Made by a program: the position numbers and the translations under genes. Below the pieces are notes generated by a model, which was given only the letters and a program-made list of their open reading frames with translations, had not been told where the DNA came from and did not search any database. From Paenibacillus chitinolyticus NBRC 15660 (GTDB lineage: Bacteria > Bacillota > Bacilli > Paenibacillales > NBRC-103111), in assembly GCF_000739915.1 (NCBI RefSeq), contig NZ_BBJT01000003.1, forward strand, positions 434,001 to 498,000: a stretch of 64,000 bases of DNA. Reading direction: 5' to 3'. Below are positions 52,258 through 62,125 of this stretch, in pieces; the first letter of the stretch is position 1, and every line of letters starts with the position of its first letter.

Positions 52258-52869
52258 ATGGGCAAGGTCTCGCAGCGCCAACTGGCCATCCTTGAATTTA
52301 TCAAGAATGAAGTGAAAGATAAAGGCTACCCGCCATCCGTCAGAGAAATCGGGGAAGCCGTAGGTCTCGCATCCAGCTCGACGGTGCACGGGCATCTCGA
52401 ACGTCTGGAGAAGAAGGGACTGATCCGCCGCGATCCGACGAAACCGAGAGCCATCGAGATTACGGACGGAGATTCCGATTTCGCGCTTTCCATCGCGCAA
52501 GTCCCTCTCATCGGCAAAGTAACCGCAGGTATGCCGATTACGGCTACCGAGAACATTGAAGACTACTTCCCTCTTCCGATGCACCTCGTTAGCGATTATA
52601 ACGTCTTTATGCTGAATGTCGTGGGCGAGAGCATGATCGAAGCCGGCATTCACAACGGGGACATGGTGATCGTCCGTCAGCAGCAAACGGCGAACAACGG
52701 AGACATCGTCGTCGCCATGACCGATGAAGACGAAGCGACGGTGAAGCGTTTCTACAAAGAACGCGATCATATCCGTCTGCAGCCCGAGAATTCCACCATG
52801 GATCCTCTTTTGCTTAATAATGTGACGATTCTGGGCAAAGTGATTGGTCTGTTCCGCAACATCCATTAA
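52258..52869 (+). CDS. lexA: SOS repressor LexA
   Basis: 203 residues. N-terminal winged helix ([20 protein letters not shown]), hinge, and C-terminal S24 autoprotease: scissile Ala90-Gly91 (KVTAGMP), Ser125 (VVGESM) and Lys163 (TVKRF). It represses SOS genes until RecA filaments trigger self-cleavage. Four LexA boxes lie between it and the divergent yneA-like gene. Confidence 0.97.
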   Translation: MGKVSQRQLAILEFIKNEVKDKGYPPSVREIGEAVGLASSSTVHGHLERLEKKGLIRRDPTKPRAIEITDGDSDFALSIAQVPLIGKVTAGMPITATENIEDYFPLPMHLVSDYNVFMLNVVGESMIEAGIHNGDMVIVRQQQTANNGDIVVAMTDEDEATVKRFYKERDHIRLQPENSTMDPLLLNNVTILGKVIGLFRNIH

Positions 52870-52911
52870 TCCGGCCTTGGCAATGCAGCTGCCTATTACG
52901 CTAATAACATA

Positions 52912-52951
52912 GAAGAACCCGCAGAAATTGCTTTCTGCGGGTTCTTTTTTT
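52912..52951 (+). terminator. Terminator of lexA
   Basis: AAGAACCCGCAGAAA/TTTCTGCGGGTTCTT stem with seven T. Confidence 0.95.
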
Positions 52952-53027
52952 ATGAGGCAGCCCGGGAGCTGATCTTATGATGATCTTGGATACCAACCTT
53001 CGATCAGCCTTACCCGGCCCGGCTATC

Positions 53028-54362
53028 TTAGTAAAGCGTCATGTACTGCTCGCGTTCCCAAGCGTGAACTTGAGTGCGGTACATGTCGTATTCGATTTCT
53101 TTCAGTTCCACGAAATGCGCAAGCGCGTGTTCGCCCAGCGCGTCGCCGATCACTTCGCTTTTGAGCAGCTCGTCAAGCGCTTCTCTAAGGTTACCCGGGA
53201 GGCTAGGGATTCCCTGCTCGATACGCTCTTCTTCGGTCATTACATAGATGTTGCGGTCGGTCGGAGGCGGCAGCTGAGTTTTGTTCTTGATGCCGTCCAG
53301 ACCCGCTCTCAGCAGAACCGCCAGAGCCAGGTACGGGTTAGCCGCCGGATCCGGGTTGCGAACTTCAACACGCGTGCTGAGGCCGCGGGAAGCCGGAATA
53401 CGGATCATCGGGCTGCGGTTGCTTGCAGACCAGGCTACGTAACAAGGTGCTTCGTAACCGGGCACGAGACGCTTGTAAGAGTTGACGGTCGGGTTAGTAA
53501 TCGCTGCGAATGCACGGGCATGTTGCAGGACACCGGCCATGAAGTGACGAGCGTCTGCGCTGAGACCCAGCGGATCTTTCTCGTCTACGAATGCGTTCTC
53601 TCCGCCTTTGAACAAAGACTGGTTGCAGTGCATACCGGAACCGTTTACGCCGAAGAGCGGCTTCGGCATGAACGTTGCGTGCAGCCCATGCTGTCTGGCG
53701 ATCGTTTTAACGACAAGTTTAAACGTCTGGATCTGGTCGGCAGCTTTAACCGCATCCGCATATTTAAAGTCGATTTCGTGCTGTCCCGGAGCCACTTCGT
53801 GGTGGGAAGCCTCGATCTCGAAGCCCATTTCTTCAAGCTTAAGCACGATTTCACGACGGCAGTTCTCGCCAAGATCCGTAGGAGCCAGGTCAAAATATCC
53901 GCCTTGGTCGTTCAGTTCGAGGGTCGGGTTGCCTTTCTCGTCGGTTTTGAACAGGAAGAATTCCGGCTCGGGACCTACGTTCATCGACGTGTAACCCATT
54001 TCCTCGGCTTCCTTCAGAGCACGTTTCAGAATTCCGCGCGGATCGCCAGGGAAAGGAGTGCCGTCAGGCAGATAAACGTCGCAGATCAGACGGGCAACTT
54101 TGCTTTCCGTCACCCAAGGGAAGATGACCCACGTATTCAGATCCGGGTACAGATACATATCGGATTCCTCGATACGCACGTAACCTTCGATGGACGAACC
54201 GTCGAACATCATTTTGTTATCAAGCGCTTTTTGAAGCTGACTGACCGGGATTTCCACGTTTTTAATCGTGCCAAGGAGATCGGTGAATTGAAGACGGATA
54301 AAACGGACGTTCTCTTCTTTGGCGATTCTTAGAATATCCTCTTTCGTGTAAGAAACTGTCAT
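53028..54362 (-). CDS. glnA: Glutamine synthetase, type I
   Basis: 444 residues, the GSI-alpha length without the adenylylation loop. Segments: [32 protein letters not shown] (Arg63 corresponds to the feedback-inhibition arginine of B. subtilis), [16 protein letters not shown] and the C-terminal helix that interacts with GlnR/TnrA in Bacillus. It makes glutamine from glutamate, ammonia and ATP. It is the second gene of glnR-glnA, 30 bases after glnR. Confidence 0.97.
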   Translation of the reverse strand: MTVSYTKEDILRIAKEENVRFIRLQFTDLLGTIKNVEIPVSQLQKALDNKMMFDGSSIEGYVRIEESDMYLYPDLNTWVIFPWVTESKVARLICDVYLPDGTPFPGDPRGILKRALKEAEEMGYTSMNVGPEPEFFLFKTDEKGNPTLELNDQGGYFDLAPTDLGENCRREIVLKLEEMGFEIEASHHEVAPGQHEIDFKYADAVKAADQIQTFKLVVKTIARQHGLHATFMPKPLFGVNGSGMHCNQSLFKGGENAFVDEKDPLGLSADARHFMAGVLQHARAFAAITNPTVNSYKRLVPGYEAPCYVAWSASNRSPMIRIPASRGLSTRVEVRNPDPAANPYLALAVLLRAGLDGIKNKTQLPPPTDRNIYVMTEEERIEQGIPSLPGNLREALDELLKSEVIGDALGEHALAHFVELKEIEYDMYRTQVHAWEREQYMTLY

Positions 54363-54392
54363 AAACTTCTCCTCCTCTTACCCCATTGCTTT

Positions 54393-54806
54393 TTATTTTG
54401 GAAAAAATCGGGATAACTCACCTTGAATCAGCGATACCTGACCCGGACGCTTGCCCCCGCCGAGCAGCTGCTGCTTCAACATTTTGTGCAGCTGGGTGTC
54501 TGTCAGTTCTTTGCGTTTCACTTCGGTTTGTTCGGTAATAACGGTAGCTTCCTCGGAGTCTTTGGAGATTGGCAGCAGCACTTGTTTAATGCCCGCAATG
54601 TTAACGCCTTTCTCAATCAGATCCTTGATCTCAAGCAATCTCTCCACATCGTTGAACGAATACAACCGCTGGTTGCCGGAGGTTCTTGCCGGGATCACGA
54701 GTTCGTGCTGCTCATAGTAACGAATTTGTCTGGCAGTCAAATCGGTCAGTTTCATCACAATACCGATTGGAAAAAGAGCCATATTTCTGCGGATATCATC
54801 ACTCAT
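54393..54806 (-). CDS. glnR: Nitrogen regulator GlnR (MerR family)
   Basis: 137 residues. MerR-type winged helix with LTARQIRYYEQHELVIPART and the second wing YSFNDVERLLEIK, then a C-terminal tail that senses feedback-inhibited glutamine synthetase. It represses glnRA when nitrogen is plentiful. A perfect operator lies upstream at 54876-54892. Confidence 0.95.
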   Translation of the reverse strand: MSDDIRRNMALFPIGIVMKLTDLTARQIRYYEQHELVIPARTSGNQRLYSFNDVERLLEIKDLIEKGVNIAGIKQVLLPISKDSEEATVITEQTEVKRKELTDTQLHKMLKQQLLGGGKRPGQVSLIQGELSRFFPK

Positions 54807-54841
54807 GATCGATTCACTCCTGAACGTTAAGTTCTGCTCTT

Positions 54842-54871
54842 ATTGTAAAGGAAAGTACGGAAACATGTCAA
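54842..54871 (-). promoter_or_regulatory. Promoter of glnR-glnA
   Basis: Minus strand TTGACA (54871-54866), 18-base spacer, TACAAT (54847-54842). Confidence 0.72.
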
Positions 54872-54875
54872 GTTA

Positions 54876-54892
54876 TGTTAGATTAATTTACA
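54876..54892. promoter_or_regulatory. GlnR/TnrA operator
   Basis: TGTTAGATTAATTTACA fits TGTnA-N7-TnACA exactly and lies just upstream of the -35 box. A partial second site (TGTCAAGTTATGTTAGA) overlaps the -35. Confidence 0.88.
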
Positions 54893-54901
54893 AGAGAAAA
54901 T

Positions 54902-54949
54902 GAAACGGACATTTCGGCCCCATAAAAAGCCGAAATGTCCGTTTCTTTT
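54902..54949 (-). terminator. Terminator between ynbB and glnR
   Basis: Perfect 15-base stem GAAACGGACATTTCGGC / GCCGAAATGTCCGTTTC, with T-rich flank. It separates hflX-ynbB from glnRA transcription. Confidence 0.88.
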
Positions 54950-54999
54950 CCGCTTTTCGCGGATTATCCTCAACCTTTTGCCCGAACCTCACATGACAT

Positions 55000-56250
55000 T
55001 TATAGCAAACCCCGCTCCTTCATATGCTGTAAAGCCGTCAACACGCCCAGTTTACAGTGGGAATAGGTCAACCCGCCCTGCATGTAGGCGATATACGGCT
55101 CCCGGATCGGCGCGTCGGCGGACAATTCCAGGCTTCCCCCTTGGATGAAGGTGCCTGCCGCCATAATGACGGGGTGTTCGTACCCCGGCATATCCCACGG
55201 CTCCGGCGTCACATGCGCGTCTACCGCCGATGCCCGCTGAACCCCCTGCACGAACGTGATCAGATGCTCGGCGCTCGTGAACTCGATCGCCTGAATCAGA
55301 TCCGTGCGGGGATCTTCCGGTCTCGGCCGGGTTTTGAAGCCGAGCTGTTCGAAAACGGCCGCGGCGACCACCGAACCCTTCACGGCTTGTCCGACGAGAT
55401 GGGGGGCCAGGAACAGCCCCTGATACAGCGAGCGGGTCGTTCCCAGCATGGCCCCCACTTCGCCGCCGATTCCCGGCGCCGTCAGCCGGTAGGCCGCCAG
55501 CTCGACAAGCTCTTTGCGTCCGGCGATATACCCGCCCGAAGCCGCAAGCCCGCCTCCCGGGTTCTTGATCAAAGACCCGGCGATGAGGTCGGCTCCGACC
55601 TCATTCGGCTCCAGCCGTTCGGTAAATTCGCCGTAACAGTTGTCGACGAATACGATCAAGTCCGAACGGATGCTTTTCACAAGCTTCACCATCTCCCCGA
55701 TGGCCGCAACGGTAAACGACGCGCGCCAGTCGTATCCCCTCGAACGCTGGATGCCGATGACTTTCGTTTTCGGCGTAATCGCCGCACGGATACCGGCTTC
55801 GTCGAGGGAGCCGTCACCCAGAAGCGGTACCTCCCGGTAGCCGATCCCGAAGTCCTGGAGAGAACCGGTGCCGTCTCCCGGCTTCCCGATTACTTTATGC
55901 AGCGTATCGTAAGGCTTGCCCGTAATGTAAACCAGCTCGTCCCCCGGCCGTAATACGCCGAAGAGCGCCGTGCCGATCGTATGGGTCCCCGATACGAAAT
56001 GAGGACGTACGAGCGCGGCCTCCGCGCCGAACACTTCCGCGTACACGAGATCAAGCAGCTCGCGGCCTCTGTCGTTGTAGCCGTAACCCGTAGAAGAAGC
56101 GAAATGATAATCGCTTATGCCCTGGTTTTGAAAAGCGGCGACCACCTTCCACTGGTTGTGGTCGATCGTCCGTTCAATCTCACGGAAGCGTGGTTGAACG
56201 CCCTCCTCCGCCTTTTCCATAATGGCCATGATGTCTGAATCGAATTGCAT
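55000..56250 (-). CDS. ynbB: YnbB-like PLP enzyme (methionine gamma-lyase / aluminium-resistance family)
   Basis: 416 residues of the PLP fold type I. The lysine motif is AGSLIKNPGGGLA, and cofactor-contact segments are HFVSGTHTIGTALFG and DNCYGEF. The start is ATG 56250, with GGAGAGG about 11 bases upstream; the long frame to 56352 lies inside hflX and is not used. The gene order hflX-ynbB-glnR-glnA is that of B. subtilis. Its reaction is not established in Bacillus. Confidence 0.9.
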   Translation of the reverse strand: MQFDSDIMAIMEKAEEGVQPRFREIERTIDHNQWKVVAAFQNQGISDYHFASSTGYGYNDRGRELLDLVYAEVFGAEAALVRPHFVSGTHTIGTALFGVLRPGDELVYITGKPYDTLHKVIGKPGDGTGSLQDFGIGYREVPLLGDGSLDEAGIRAAITPKTKVIGIQRSRGYDWRASFTVAAIGEMVKLVKSIRSDLIVFVDNCYGEFTERLEPNEVGADLIAGSLIKNPGGGLAASGGYIAGRKELVELAAYRLTAPGIGGEVGAMLGTTRSLYQGLFLAPHLVGQAVKGSVVAAAVFEQLGFKTRPRPEDPRTDLIQAIEFTSAEHLITFVQGVQRASAVDAHVTPEPWDMPGYEHPVIMAAGTFIQGGSLELSADAPIREPYIAYMQGGLTYSHCKLGVLTALQHMKERGLL

Positions 56251-56269
56251 ATCGTCCGTTCCCTCTCCC

Positions 56270-57589
56270 TTATTCTCCCTGCGTGTCCTGCTTGTCCTTC
56301 TCTTCCTTGACTTCGTAAGGAGAAAGCAGGTACTGCACTTTATCGTAATCATCCTTATTAATGTTCACCCGGAACGTCAGTACGTCTTCCTCCGCCCCGC
56401 TTTCCGCCACGTCGCCTACCCGGTACACAAGAGCGATGATATCTCCCTTATCCGCAGGAATGCGGAACGTGCGGCTGTCTCCCATCAGCGTTTCTTGAAT
56501 CAGGAGTTTTACTCTTTCCTGGTCTTTCTCCTCATAGGCGGAGATCCGCAAGTGCGGCAGGTTCGTCGTCAGCAGTTGAAGCTCTTGCTCCGTGCATAAG
56601 TCGATCTTGTTAAAAAGCACCGCCTGAGGCTTGCCGCTCGCTCCCAGATCGCCGAGCACTTCATTCACCACCCGCATCTGCTCCTCGCGCATCGGGCTGG
56701 AGCTGTCCACGACGTGAAGCAGAAAATCGGCTTCGCACGCTTCTTCCAGGGTGGCCCGGAATGCCGCTACGACATCGTGGGGCAGATTCTGGATAAATCC
56801 GACCGTATCGGTCAGCACGACTTCCTTGCCGCTCGGAAGCTCCAGCATGCGGGAAGTCGGATCGAGCGTGGCGAACAGCTCGTTCTGCACGTACACGTCC
56901 GCGTTCGTCAATTGACGCAGCAGCGTCGATTTGCCCGAGTTCGTGTACCCCACAAGCGCCACCTGGTAGACACCGGTTTTGCGCCGGCGTTCGCGGTGCA
57001 GCGTGCGGTGGCGGACCATCTCCTGAAGATGCGCCTTCAGCTCGCCGATGCGGCCGCGGATGTGACGGCGGTCCGTCTCCAGCTTGGACTCGCCGGGACC
57101 TCTTGTCCCGATGCCCCCGCCGAGACGGGACAAGTTCTTGCCGTGCCCTGAAAGCCGCGGAAGCAGGTAGCTCAGCTGCGCCAGCTCCACCTGTACGATC
57201 CCTTCGCGGGTGCGGGCGCGCCCGGCAAAAATATCGAGGATGAGCTGCGTCCGGTCGATAATTTTGACGTCCAGCGCTTCCTCCAGGTTGCGGACCTGCG
57301 CGCCCGACAGTTCCTGGTCGAAGATCGCCGTCGTCGCCTCATGCTCATCGATCAGCGCTTTCAGCTCTTCGACCTTGCCTTTGCCGATAAACCATTTCGT
57401 ATCGGCTCTTTCCCGGTTCTGCGTCAACGTTTCCAGCACTTCGACGCCGGCCGTTTCCGCGAGCTGGATCAGCTCCTGGAGAGAGTAAGCCACGAGTTCT
57501 TCGTGTTTCTTCATATTATCCGTAACCAGGCTTACGAGAATAGCGCGGTCTTTCATTCCGGTTCTGACTTCATGACCTGTTTGTTTCAT
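56270..57589 (-). CDS. hflX: Ribosome-associated GTPase HflX
   Basis: 439 residues. An N-terminal HflX domain contains KGKVEELKALI and the glycine-rich loop SRLGGGIGTRGPGESKLE. The G domain has P-loop GYTNSGKST (214-222), DPTSR, DTVGFI and NKID. HflX splits stalled 70S ribosomes after heat or antibiotic stress. ATG 57589 behind AAGGAGA; the longer frame to 57622 is rejected. Confidence 0.95.
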   Translation of the reverse strand: MKQTGHEVRTGMKDRAILVSLVTDNMKKHEELVAYSLQELIQLAETAGVEVLETLTQNRERADTKWFIGKGKVEELKALIDEHEATTAIFDQELSGAQVRNLEEALDVKIIDRTQLILDIFAGRARTREGIVQVELAQLSYLLPRLSGHGKNLSRLGGGIGTRGPGESKLETDRRHIRGRIGELKAHLQEMVRHRTLHRERRRKTGVYQVALVGYTNSGKSTLLRQLTNADVYVQNELFATLDPTSRMLELPSGKEVVLTDTVGFIQNLPHDVVAAFRATLEEACEADFLLHVVDSSSPMREEQMRVVNEVLGDLGASGKPQAVLFNKIDLCTEQELQLLTTNLPHLRISAYEEKDQERVKLLIQETLMGDSRTFRIPADKGDIIALVYRVGDVAESGAEEDVLTFRVNINKDDYDKVQYLLSPYEVKEEKDKQDTQGE

Positions 57590-57663
57590 GCAGTGTCTCC
57601 TTTTGGGTATATGTATCGCCATATCGGTGGAAATTATAGGCTCGTTAAGGGATCTAAAGCATC

Positions 57664-57692
57664 ATTATCTCTCATTATTACCTTTTTTACAA
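57664..57692 (-). promoter_or_regulatory. Putative sigma-A promoter of hflX
   Basis: Minus strand TTGTAA (57692-57687), 17-base spacer, GATAAT (57669-57664). Confidence 0.45.
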
Positions 57693-57811
57693 AGGTATTC
57701 ACCAATTTCTTTTGCCTCCGGCGAGGTCTTATCCTTTCATCGCTTATACGGGGTCTTTTCCCGCAGCCGTTAAGCGCATTTAAGTCGGAAAAGCACAAGC
57801 AGCTTGCAAAT

Positions 57812-57844
57812 AAAAAAACTTATCTTTTGCAGATAAGTTTTTTC
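57812..57844. terminator. Terminator of spoVK
   Basis: AAAAAAACTTATC / GATAAGTTTTTT perfect stem with a 7-base loop. Confidence 0.92.
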
Positions 57845-57940
57845 GCCCTATGCCGGGCAAACCGTGCTCCGAGCTCTAGTCGGCGGTTTTCATGCCTGCC
57901 TATGGCGCTGCTTTAGCCGTACAGTCCCCATTTAGTCGGG

Positions 57941-58906
57941 TCAAGAAACGCCGTACTCCATTTTAAGCTTATTTTCCGTTGCCGCCACATCTTGAGGCAG
58001 GATCTCCATCAGGTCCTGCTTGGACGGCTTTTTGTACCGGCTTAATAACCGGACCGCCTGATTTCTTATCGATTTCTCAATCACATTGCGCACGAACCGC
58101 GCATTATTGAAATTAAGGCTCGTTTCTTTCTCCATCATAATGATGTCCCTCAGTTTATTGACCGATTCGAGGCGCATCGTGTAATCACGCTCGCTCATCA
58201 TCAATTCCGCGATTTGAATAAGCTGATCCACATTGTAATCCGTAAAATCAACCTGAATCGGAAAACGCGAAGGCAGCCCCGGATTCGTCGATAAAAAATA
58301 ATCGATTTCGTCGGGATACCCGGCGAGAATCAAAATAAAATCATTTTTGTGATCCTCCAGGCTCTTCACGAGACAATCGATCGCCTCTTTGCCGAAATCC
58401 TTCTCCCCGCCTCTTGCCAGACTGTAGGCTTCATCGATAAAAAGGATGCCCCCGAGCGCTTTTTTGATCAAATCCCTCGTTTTGATGGCTGTATGCCCGA
58501 TATATTCTCCGACGAGATCGGCACGCTCCACCTCGATCAGATGACCTTTGCTCAGAACACCCAGGCTTTTAAACAACTTGGCCAGTATTCTTGCCACGGT
58601 CGTTTTTCCCGTCCCCGGATTGCCTTTAAAAATCATATGGTAAACCTGCGAATTATCTTTAAGTCCGGCTGCGCTTCTTAACTTGTTGATATGCAGCGTA
58701 GCGTACATTTGATAAATAAGATCTTTCACTTCCTGCAGGCCGATCATCGTGTTCAGTTCCTTAAGCGTTTCGTTGAACGTTTCGGATTGGATGTCCAAAG
58801 TCGTGCTTTCCGGTTCCTGTATAAGTGGCGCAGCCTCTTGACTGTTGAACACAATATTGATCTGTGAATTGCTTCTGACCGTTATTCGTCTTGAAGTTGC
58901 GTCCAT
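57941..58906 (-). CDS. spoVK: Stage V sporulation protein K
   Basis: 321-residue AAA+ ATPase of the CbbX/SpoVK group. Walker A GNPGTGKTT (95-103), Walker B ILFIDEAYSLARGG, sensor 1 AGYPDEI and arginine-finger region NPGLPSRF. SpoVK is needed for spore maturation in the mother cell of B. subtilis. ATG 58906 follows GAGGTGAGGAGA; the frame extending to 59053 has no site and overlaps a plausible sigma-E promoter. Confidence 0.95.
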   Translation of the reverse strand: MDATSRRITVRSNSQINIVFNSQEAAPLIQEPESTTLDIQSETFNETLKELNTMIGLQEVKDLIYQMYATLHINKLRSAAGLKDNSQVYHMIFKGNPGTGKTTVARILAKLFKSLGVLSKGHLIEVERADLVGEYIGHTAIKTRDLIKKALGGILFIDEAYSLARGGEKDFGKEAIDCLVKSLEDHKNDFILILAGYPDEIDYFLSTNPGLPSRFPIQVDFTDYNVDQLIQIAELMMSERDYTMRLESVNKLRDIIMMEKETSLNFNNARFVRNVIEKSIRNQAVRLLSRYKKPSKQDLMEILPQDVAATENKLKMEYGVS

Positions 58907-58925
58907 TCTCCTCACCTCTTTCGTA

Positions 58926-58955
58926 ATTATATGCAGGGAAGGAACGGGGTCATGC
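58926..58955 (-). promoter_or_regulatory. Putative sigma-E promoter of spoVK
   Basis: Minus strand GCATGAC (58955-58949), 15-base spacer, CATATAAT (58933-58926), near the sigma-E pattern; spoVK is a sigma-E gene in B. subtilis. Confidence 0.5.
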
Positions 58956-59098
58956 AACAAACTTGGCGGCGGAACGGACGCGTATTTTAAGGGAGGCTGC
59001 GGCTCGGGTGCCGGGCTCCCGAACCAACCGGACATTGCCATATTCTGGTACATATGTTAAGGTCGCCTTGTATCTTCATTTTTAAAGGAAGTGAGTCC

Positions 59099-59812
59099 GT
59101 GAAGAAATTGGTTTCGGCATTGCTTGCCGCAGCTGTTCCGGCAGTCTCCCCTGCCACAGCGGTTTATGGAGCAGCTATAGAATCCGAGTATACGGATGCC
59201 GCGAGCGGTATCCGGTTCAGCACGTTCAGCATTCTTTCCGAGCACCGGGGAATCACAGATGCGGCCGTCCGGTATACGGATCCAAAGCGTAAACAGAAGA
59301 GCCCTGCCCTGCAAAGTAAAGCTGCTCTCGCGCCGGCGGAACAAATTTCCGAAGTTTATGATCACTCCGTCTATTCCAACGGGGGAACGAGCATGACGAG
59401 CTTGACATCCAGCCCGAGAGAAAATGACATTTTTCTAGTGTCCACCGCTCGCGGCAGCAGTCATACCCTAACCGAACCCAGGCGAATAAGCGCTTCTCTG
59501 CAAATTAGCGGAGTCTACAACAGCGGTATCGTCAAACTTGTAAGGCTGGCCGTAATCGGAAACGCTTCGGGGGAACTCAGCTATGTATGGCCCCCTTCCA
59601 AGGTGTACACGGCACCGGAAACCGTGCCTTTTCATCGTGATTATTATGGAGCTGTCCAGTACGATACCTCTTCCACACAGGTGCGCCAGACCGATATTTA
59701 TAAACAATATTACAAATCCATTTATGTAAGAGAGGTTCACTATGACCGGGGGATTGTTGAAACGGTTTCTTCCAAAGCCCCGAAACCTGTAGAATACTCC
59801 ATTGATTTTTAG
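59099..59812 (+). CDS. Secreted protein of unknown function (237 aa)
   Basis: GTG 59099 behind AAAGGAAGTGAG. Signal peptide 1-25 (KKLVSALLAAAVPAV...ATAVYGA). The mature part is beta-rich with Ser/Thr/Tyr runs (SVYSNGGTSMTSLTSS, ASLQISGVYNSG). No known domain recognised. It starts about 190 bases from the divergent spoVK start and may share sporulation timing, but no promoter supports this. Confidence 0.65.
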   Translation: MKKLVSALLAAAVPAVSPATAVYGAAIESEYTDAASGIRFSTFSILSEHRGITDAAVRYTDPKRKQKSPALQSKAALAPAEQISEVYDHSVYSNGGTSMTSLTSSPRENDIFLVSTARGSSHTLTEPRRISASLQISGVYNSGIVKLVRLAVIGNASGELSYVWPPSKVYTAPETVPFHRDYYGAVQYDTSSTQVRQTDIYKQYYKSIYVREVHYDRGIVETVSSKAPKPVEYSIDF

Positions 59813-59903
59813 AAACCCTTATACGGGTGAAACCGGGTTTAACCTTTCATTTTCCTTACCGCAAAAGCTTCATAAAAAAACCGGACTATTGTCGGTTTAA
59901 CCA

Positions 59904-59934
59904 TAAAAAAAGAGGGGATCTTCCGCCCCTCTTT
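59904..59934 (-). terminator. Terminator of the lplJ / zinc-ribbon unit
   Basis: AGAGGGG/CCCCTCT stem with seven T on the minus strand, about 65 bases past the stop. A second small hairpin (CCG/CGG with A/T flanks) lies at 59873-59899. Confidence 0.82.
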
Positions 59935-59996
59935 GCTCTATCTATTCACTTCAAAAACAGGCACGCACTAGATGTTCACCGACTTAACGGAAGTCA

Positions 59997-60905
59997 CTAT
60001 TCACGATTTTCCGTGCCTCCAGCTTGCTCCAACTCTCCGGATTCATCCTCTGCCGAAGTGTCACCGTCTTCCTCCAGCGCCGCGGAAATTTGCTCCGAAG
60101 CACGGCCGACTGCCGCGTCCAAATAAAGTGAATCCAGATCGGCACGCCAATCCGCGACAAAGTAGAGGATATACTCCGAAGGCACGCCTGCCATGTCCGC
60201 CTGATCCCAATCCCCGGCCAAGTCGGTAAGCCTCAGATCTTCACCCTTATAGGGTCCCGAGGCAAAAAAATCGTTCGCCCAGTTCAACTGGAAAAGATGG
60301 CCGTCAGGCGCCTGAACCGCAGTAGGCGCGTAGCCCATCCGGATCTCCTGCGCCCGGGACGTGGCCAGCCGGACATCGGCCGAAAGCGTATAAGGAGACG
60401 GCTCCACGCTTGCGACCTCGTCGCAAAAACGGATACGGCGGCCGTCCTGCCATAAATCGATCGGGGGCCGGCTTTGAAAGCTGACGTACGCCATGTCGAA
60501 CGTTTCGCCGCGCACGGTCGTCACCCGGCAGGGAACTTCCGCGGAAGTCCGGCCGCCGGCAATGCTGCCTTGAGCCGTGGCCCCGATTTTCCCCAGCTCG
60601 TCCCAAATCTCATCGGATACCTCGTAGGTACCCGCATTCCAATGCTCCACCAGACCGGCTTTGGAAGGGTGAATATACGACATCATAATACCGTCCCTGC
60701 CGAGGTACCACCTGCTGCCGCAATTCTCACACGCGTATTCCCAGCCGTGCTTCAGCTGTCTCTCGATCTTGAGCGCCCGCTGCACCTGCTTCGACTCGGC
60801 ATCGTGGCCGTGCTGGAACCGGGCCCAGTTAAACGAAATATACTTCTTGCCGCTGCACTGGGGACATGCCGCCGGAGGCGATGATTTGCGGGAGAGACGA
60901 GGCAT
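59997..60905 (-). CDS. Zinc-ribbon protein of unknown function (302 aa)
   Basis: Two CxxC knuckles, CPQC (about residues 14-17) and CENC (about 59-62), suggest an N-terminal zinc ribbon. A beta-rich middle and an acidic C-terminus (SAEDESGELEQ) follow. Its ATG overlaps the lplJ stop by one base (TAATG), with AGGAGG upstream, so it is translated together with lipoate ligase. No family recognised and no catalytic motif visible. Confidence 0.7.
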   Translation of the reverse strand: MPRLSRKSSPPAACPQCSGKKYISFNWARFQHGHDAESKQVQRALKIERQLKHGWEYACENCGSRWYLGRDGIMMSYIHPSKAGLVEHWNAGTYEVSDEIWDELGKIGATAQGSIAGGRTSAEVPCRVTTVRGETFDMAYVSFQSRPPIDLWQDGRRIRFCDEVASVEPSPYTLSADVRLATSRAQEIRMGYAPTAVQAPDGHLFQLNWANDFFASGPYKGEDLRLTDLAGDWDQADMAGVPSEYILYFVADWRADLDSLYLDAAVGRASEQISAALEEDGDTSAEDESGELEQAGGTENRE

Positions 60906-61915
60906 TACGCCTCCTCTCCTTTCAAAGTCAGCAGCCCGATAAATTCTTCCTTGCCGACTGCGCCGAAATAGGCGGTAATATCCGTCCCCTCGAGTGCCTG
61001 TTCCAGCGACTGGGTATCGTACTTCACACCGGTAAGCAGGCGTTCGATTTCCTCGACATCTTTGACCCCGAAGAAATCGCCGTAAATTTTCATTTTACCG
61101 ATGCGGCCTTCCTCCAGATTCATGCGTACATCAATCGTTCCCACCGGAAAACGCTTGGAATTGACGAGCTCGCTTTTCGGCGATTTGCCGTAATTCCAAT
61201 CCCAATTGCCGTAGCGCTCCGCGGAAAGCTCGTGGATCGCCTTCCAGTCCTTCTCCGTTAAAACATACTGAGGCACTTCCGATGCGCTCATGCCGAAAAT
61301 AGTTTCCAGAAGCTCTTGTCTGAATTCTTCGATCGTCATGGGCTTATTAAGGAATTCCGCAATGTTGGCGACACGGCTGCGGATGGATTTGATCCCTTTG
61401 GATTGAATTTTGTCCGCTTTGACCCGCAGGGCCGAAACGACATGCTCGATGTCGGACTGAAAAAGCAGCGTTCCGTGGCTGAACAAGCGCCCTTTCGTCG
61501 CGAACATGGCGTTGCCCGAAATTTTGCGTTCTCCCACCTGAATATCGTTGCGTCCGCTCAGCTCGGCATCCACCCCCAGCTTGCGCAGGGCTTGTACAAC
61601 GGGCTCCGTGAATTTACGGAAGTTATGGAACGATTCACCGTCATCCTTGGTAATGAAGCTGAAATTCAGATTTCCGTGATCGTGATAAACGGCCCCGCCT
61701 CCCGACAAACGTCTGACGACGTGAATCCCGTTCTGTTCCACATACTCCGTGTTGATTTCCTCAACCGTGTTCTGATTTTTTCCTATAATAATCGAAGGCT
61801 CGTTTATGTAAAAAAGCAGATAGGTTTCGTCTGCAGGCAAATTTTTGAGTGCATATTCCTCTATCGCCAAATTGATTTGCGGTTTTGTAATGGATTGATT
61901 ATCGATAAACAGCAT
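60905..61915 (-). CDS. lplJ: Lipoate-protein ligase A
   Basis: 336 residues; ATG 61915 lies 5 bases after GGAGG. Lipoate/biotin ligase fold with RRLSGGGAVYHDHGNLNFSF (68-87), the catalytic lysine near 131 in RKISGNAM, and the C-terminal accessory domain typical of LplA/LplJ. It activates free lipoate with ATP and attaches it to E2 subunits or GcvH. It is coupled to the unknown zinc-ribbon gene. Confidence 0.92.
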   Translation of the reverse strand: MLFIDNQSITKPQINLAIEEYALKNLPADETYLLFYINEPSIIIGKNQNTVEEINTEYVEQNGIHVVRRLSGGGAVYHDHGNLNFSFITKDDGESFHNFRKFTEPVVQALRKLGVDAELSGRNDIQVGERKISGNAMFATKGRLFSHGTLLFQSDIEHVVSALRVKADKIQSKGIKSIRSRVANIAEFLNKPMTIEEFRQELLETIFGMSASEVPQYVLTEKDWKAIHELSAERYGNWDWNYGKSPKSELVNSKRFPVGTIDVRMNLEEGRIGKMKIYGDFFGVKDVEEIERLLTGVKYDTQSLEQALEGTDITAYFGAVGKEEFIGLLTLKGEEA

Positions 61916-62125
61916 AGGGACCTCCACAGCGTTTTTCTTTTATTTTAAATCATTTTTGTCGAAAAAGATATTTTCAAGCCATTAGCGGAGCTGATCATGA
62001 AAATGCTTGAATAAAAATGAAGAACGATGTATTTTTATACATAACTATGCATGTTTATAAGATGCCGGCTCGTTTAACTGTTTCCCTTGTGTGGTAAAGA
62101 CGAGTTAGGTCAAGGAGATGACCCG

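Larger units (their letters stand above)
57590..57940. other. Spacer between hflX and spoVK
   Basis: Holds the hflX leader and promoter (57664-57692), the spoVK terminator (57812-57844) and no supported gene. Plus-strand frames lack start signals. Confidence 0.6.

Noticed and set aside
52977-54332. A 451-codon open frame antisense to glnA
   Set aside because: It mirrors the codon bias of glnA, has no ribosome binding site or family features, and glnA is certain. Similar long antisense frames over metH (43261-44757), the GMC gene (46821-48254), yfmR (10948-12282) and the RlmM/ABC pair (28315-29871) were rejected for the same reason.
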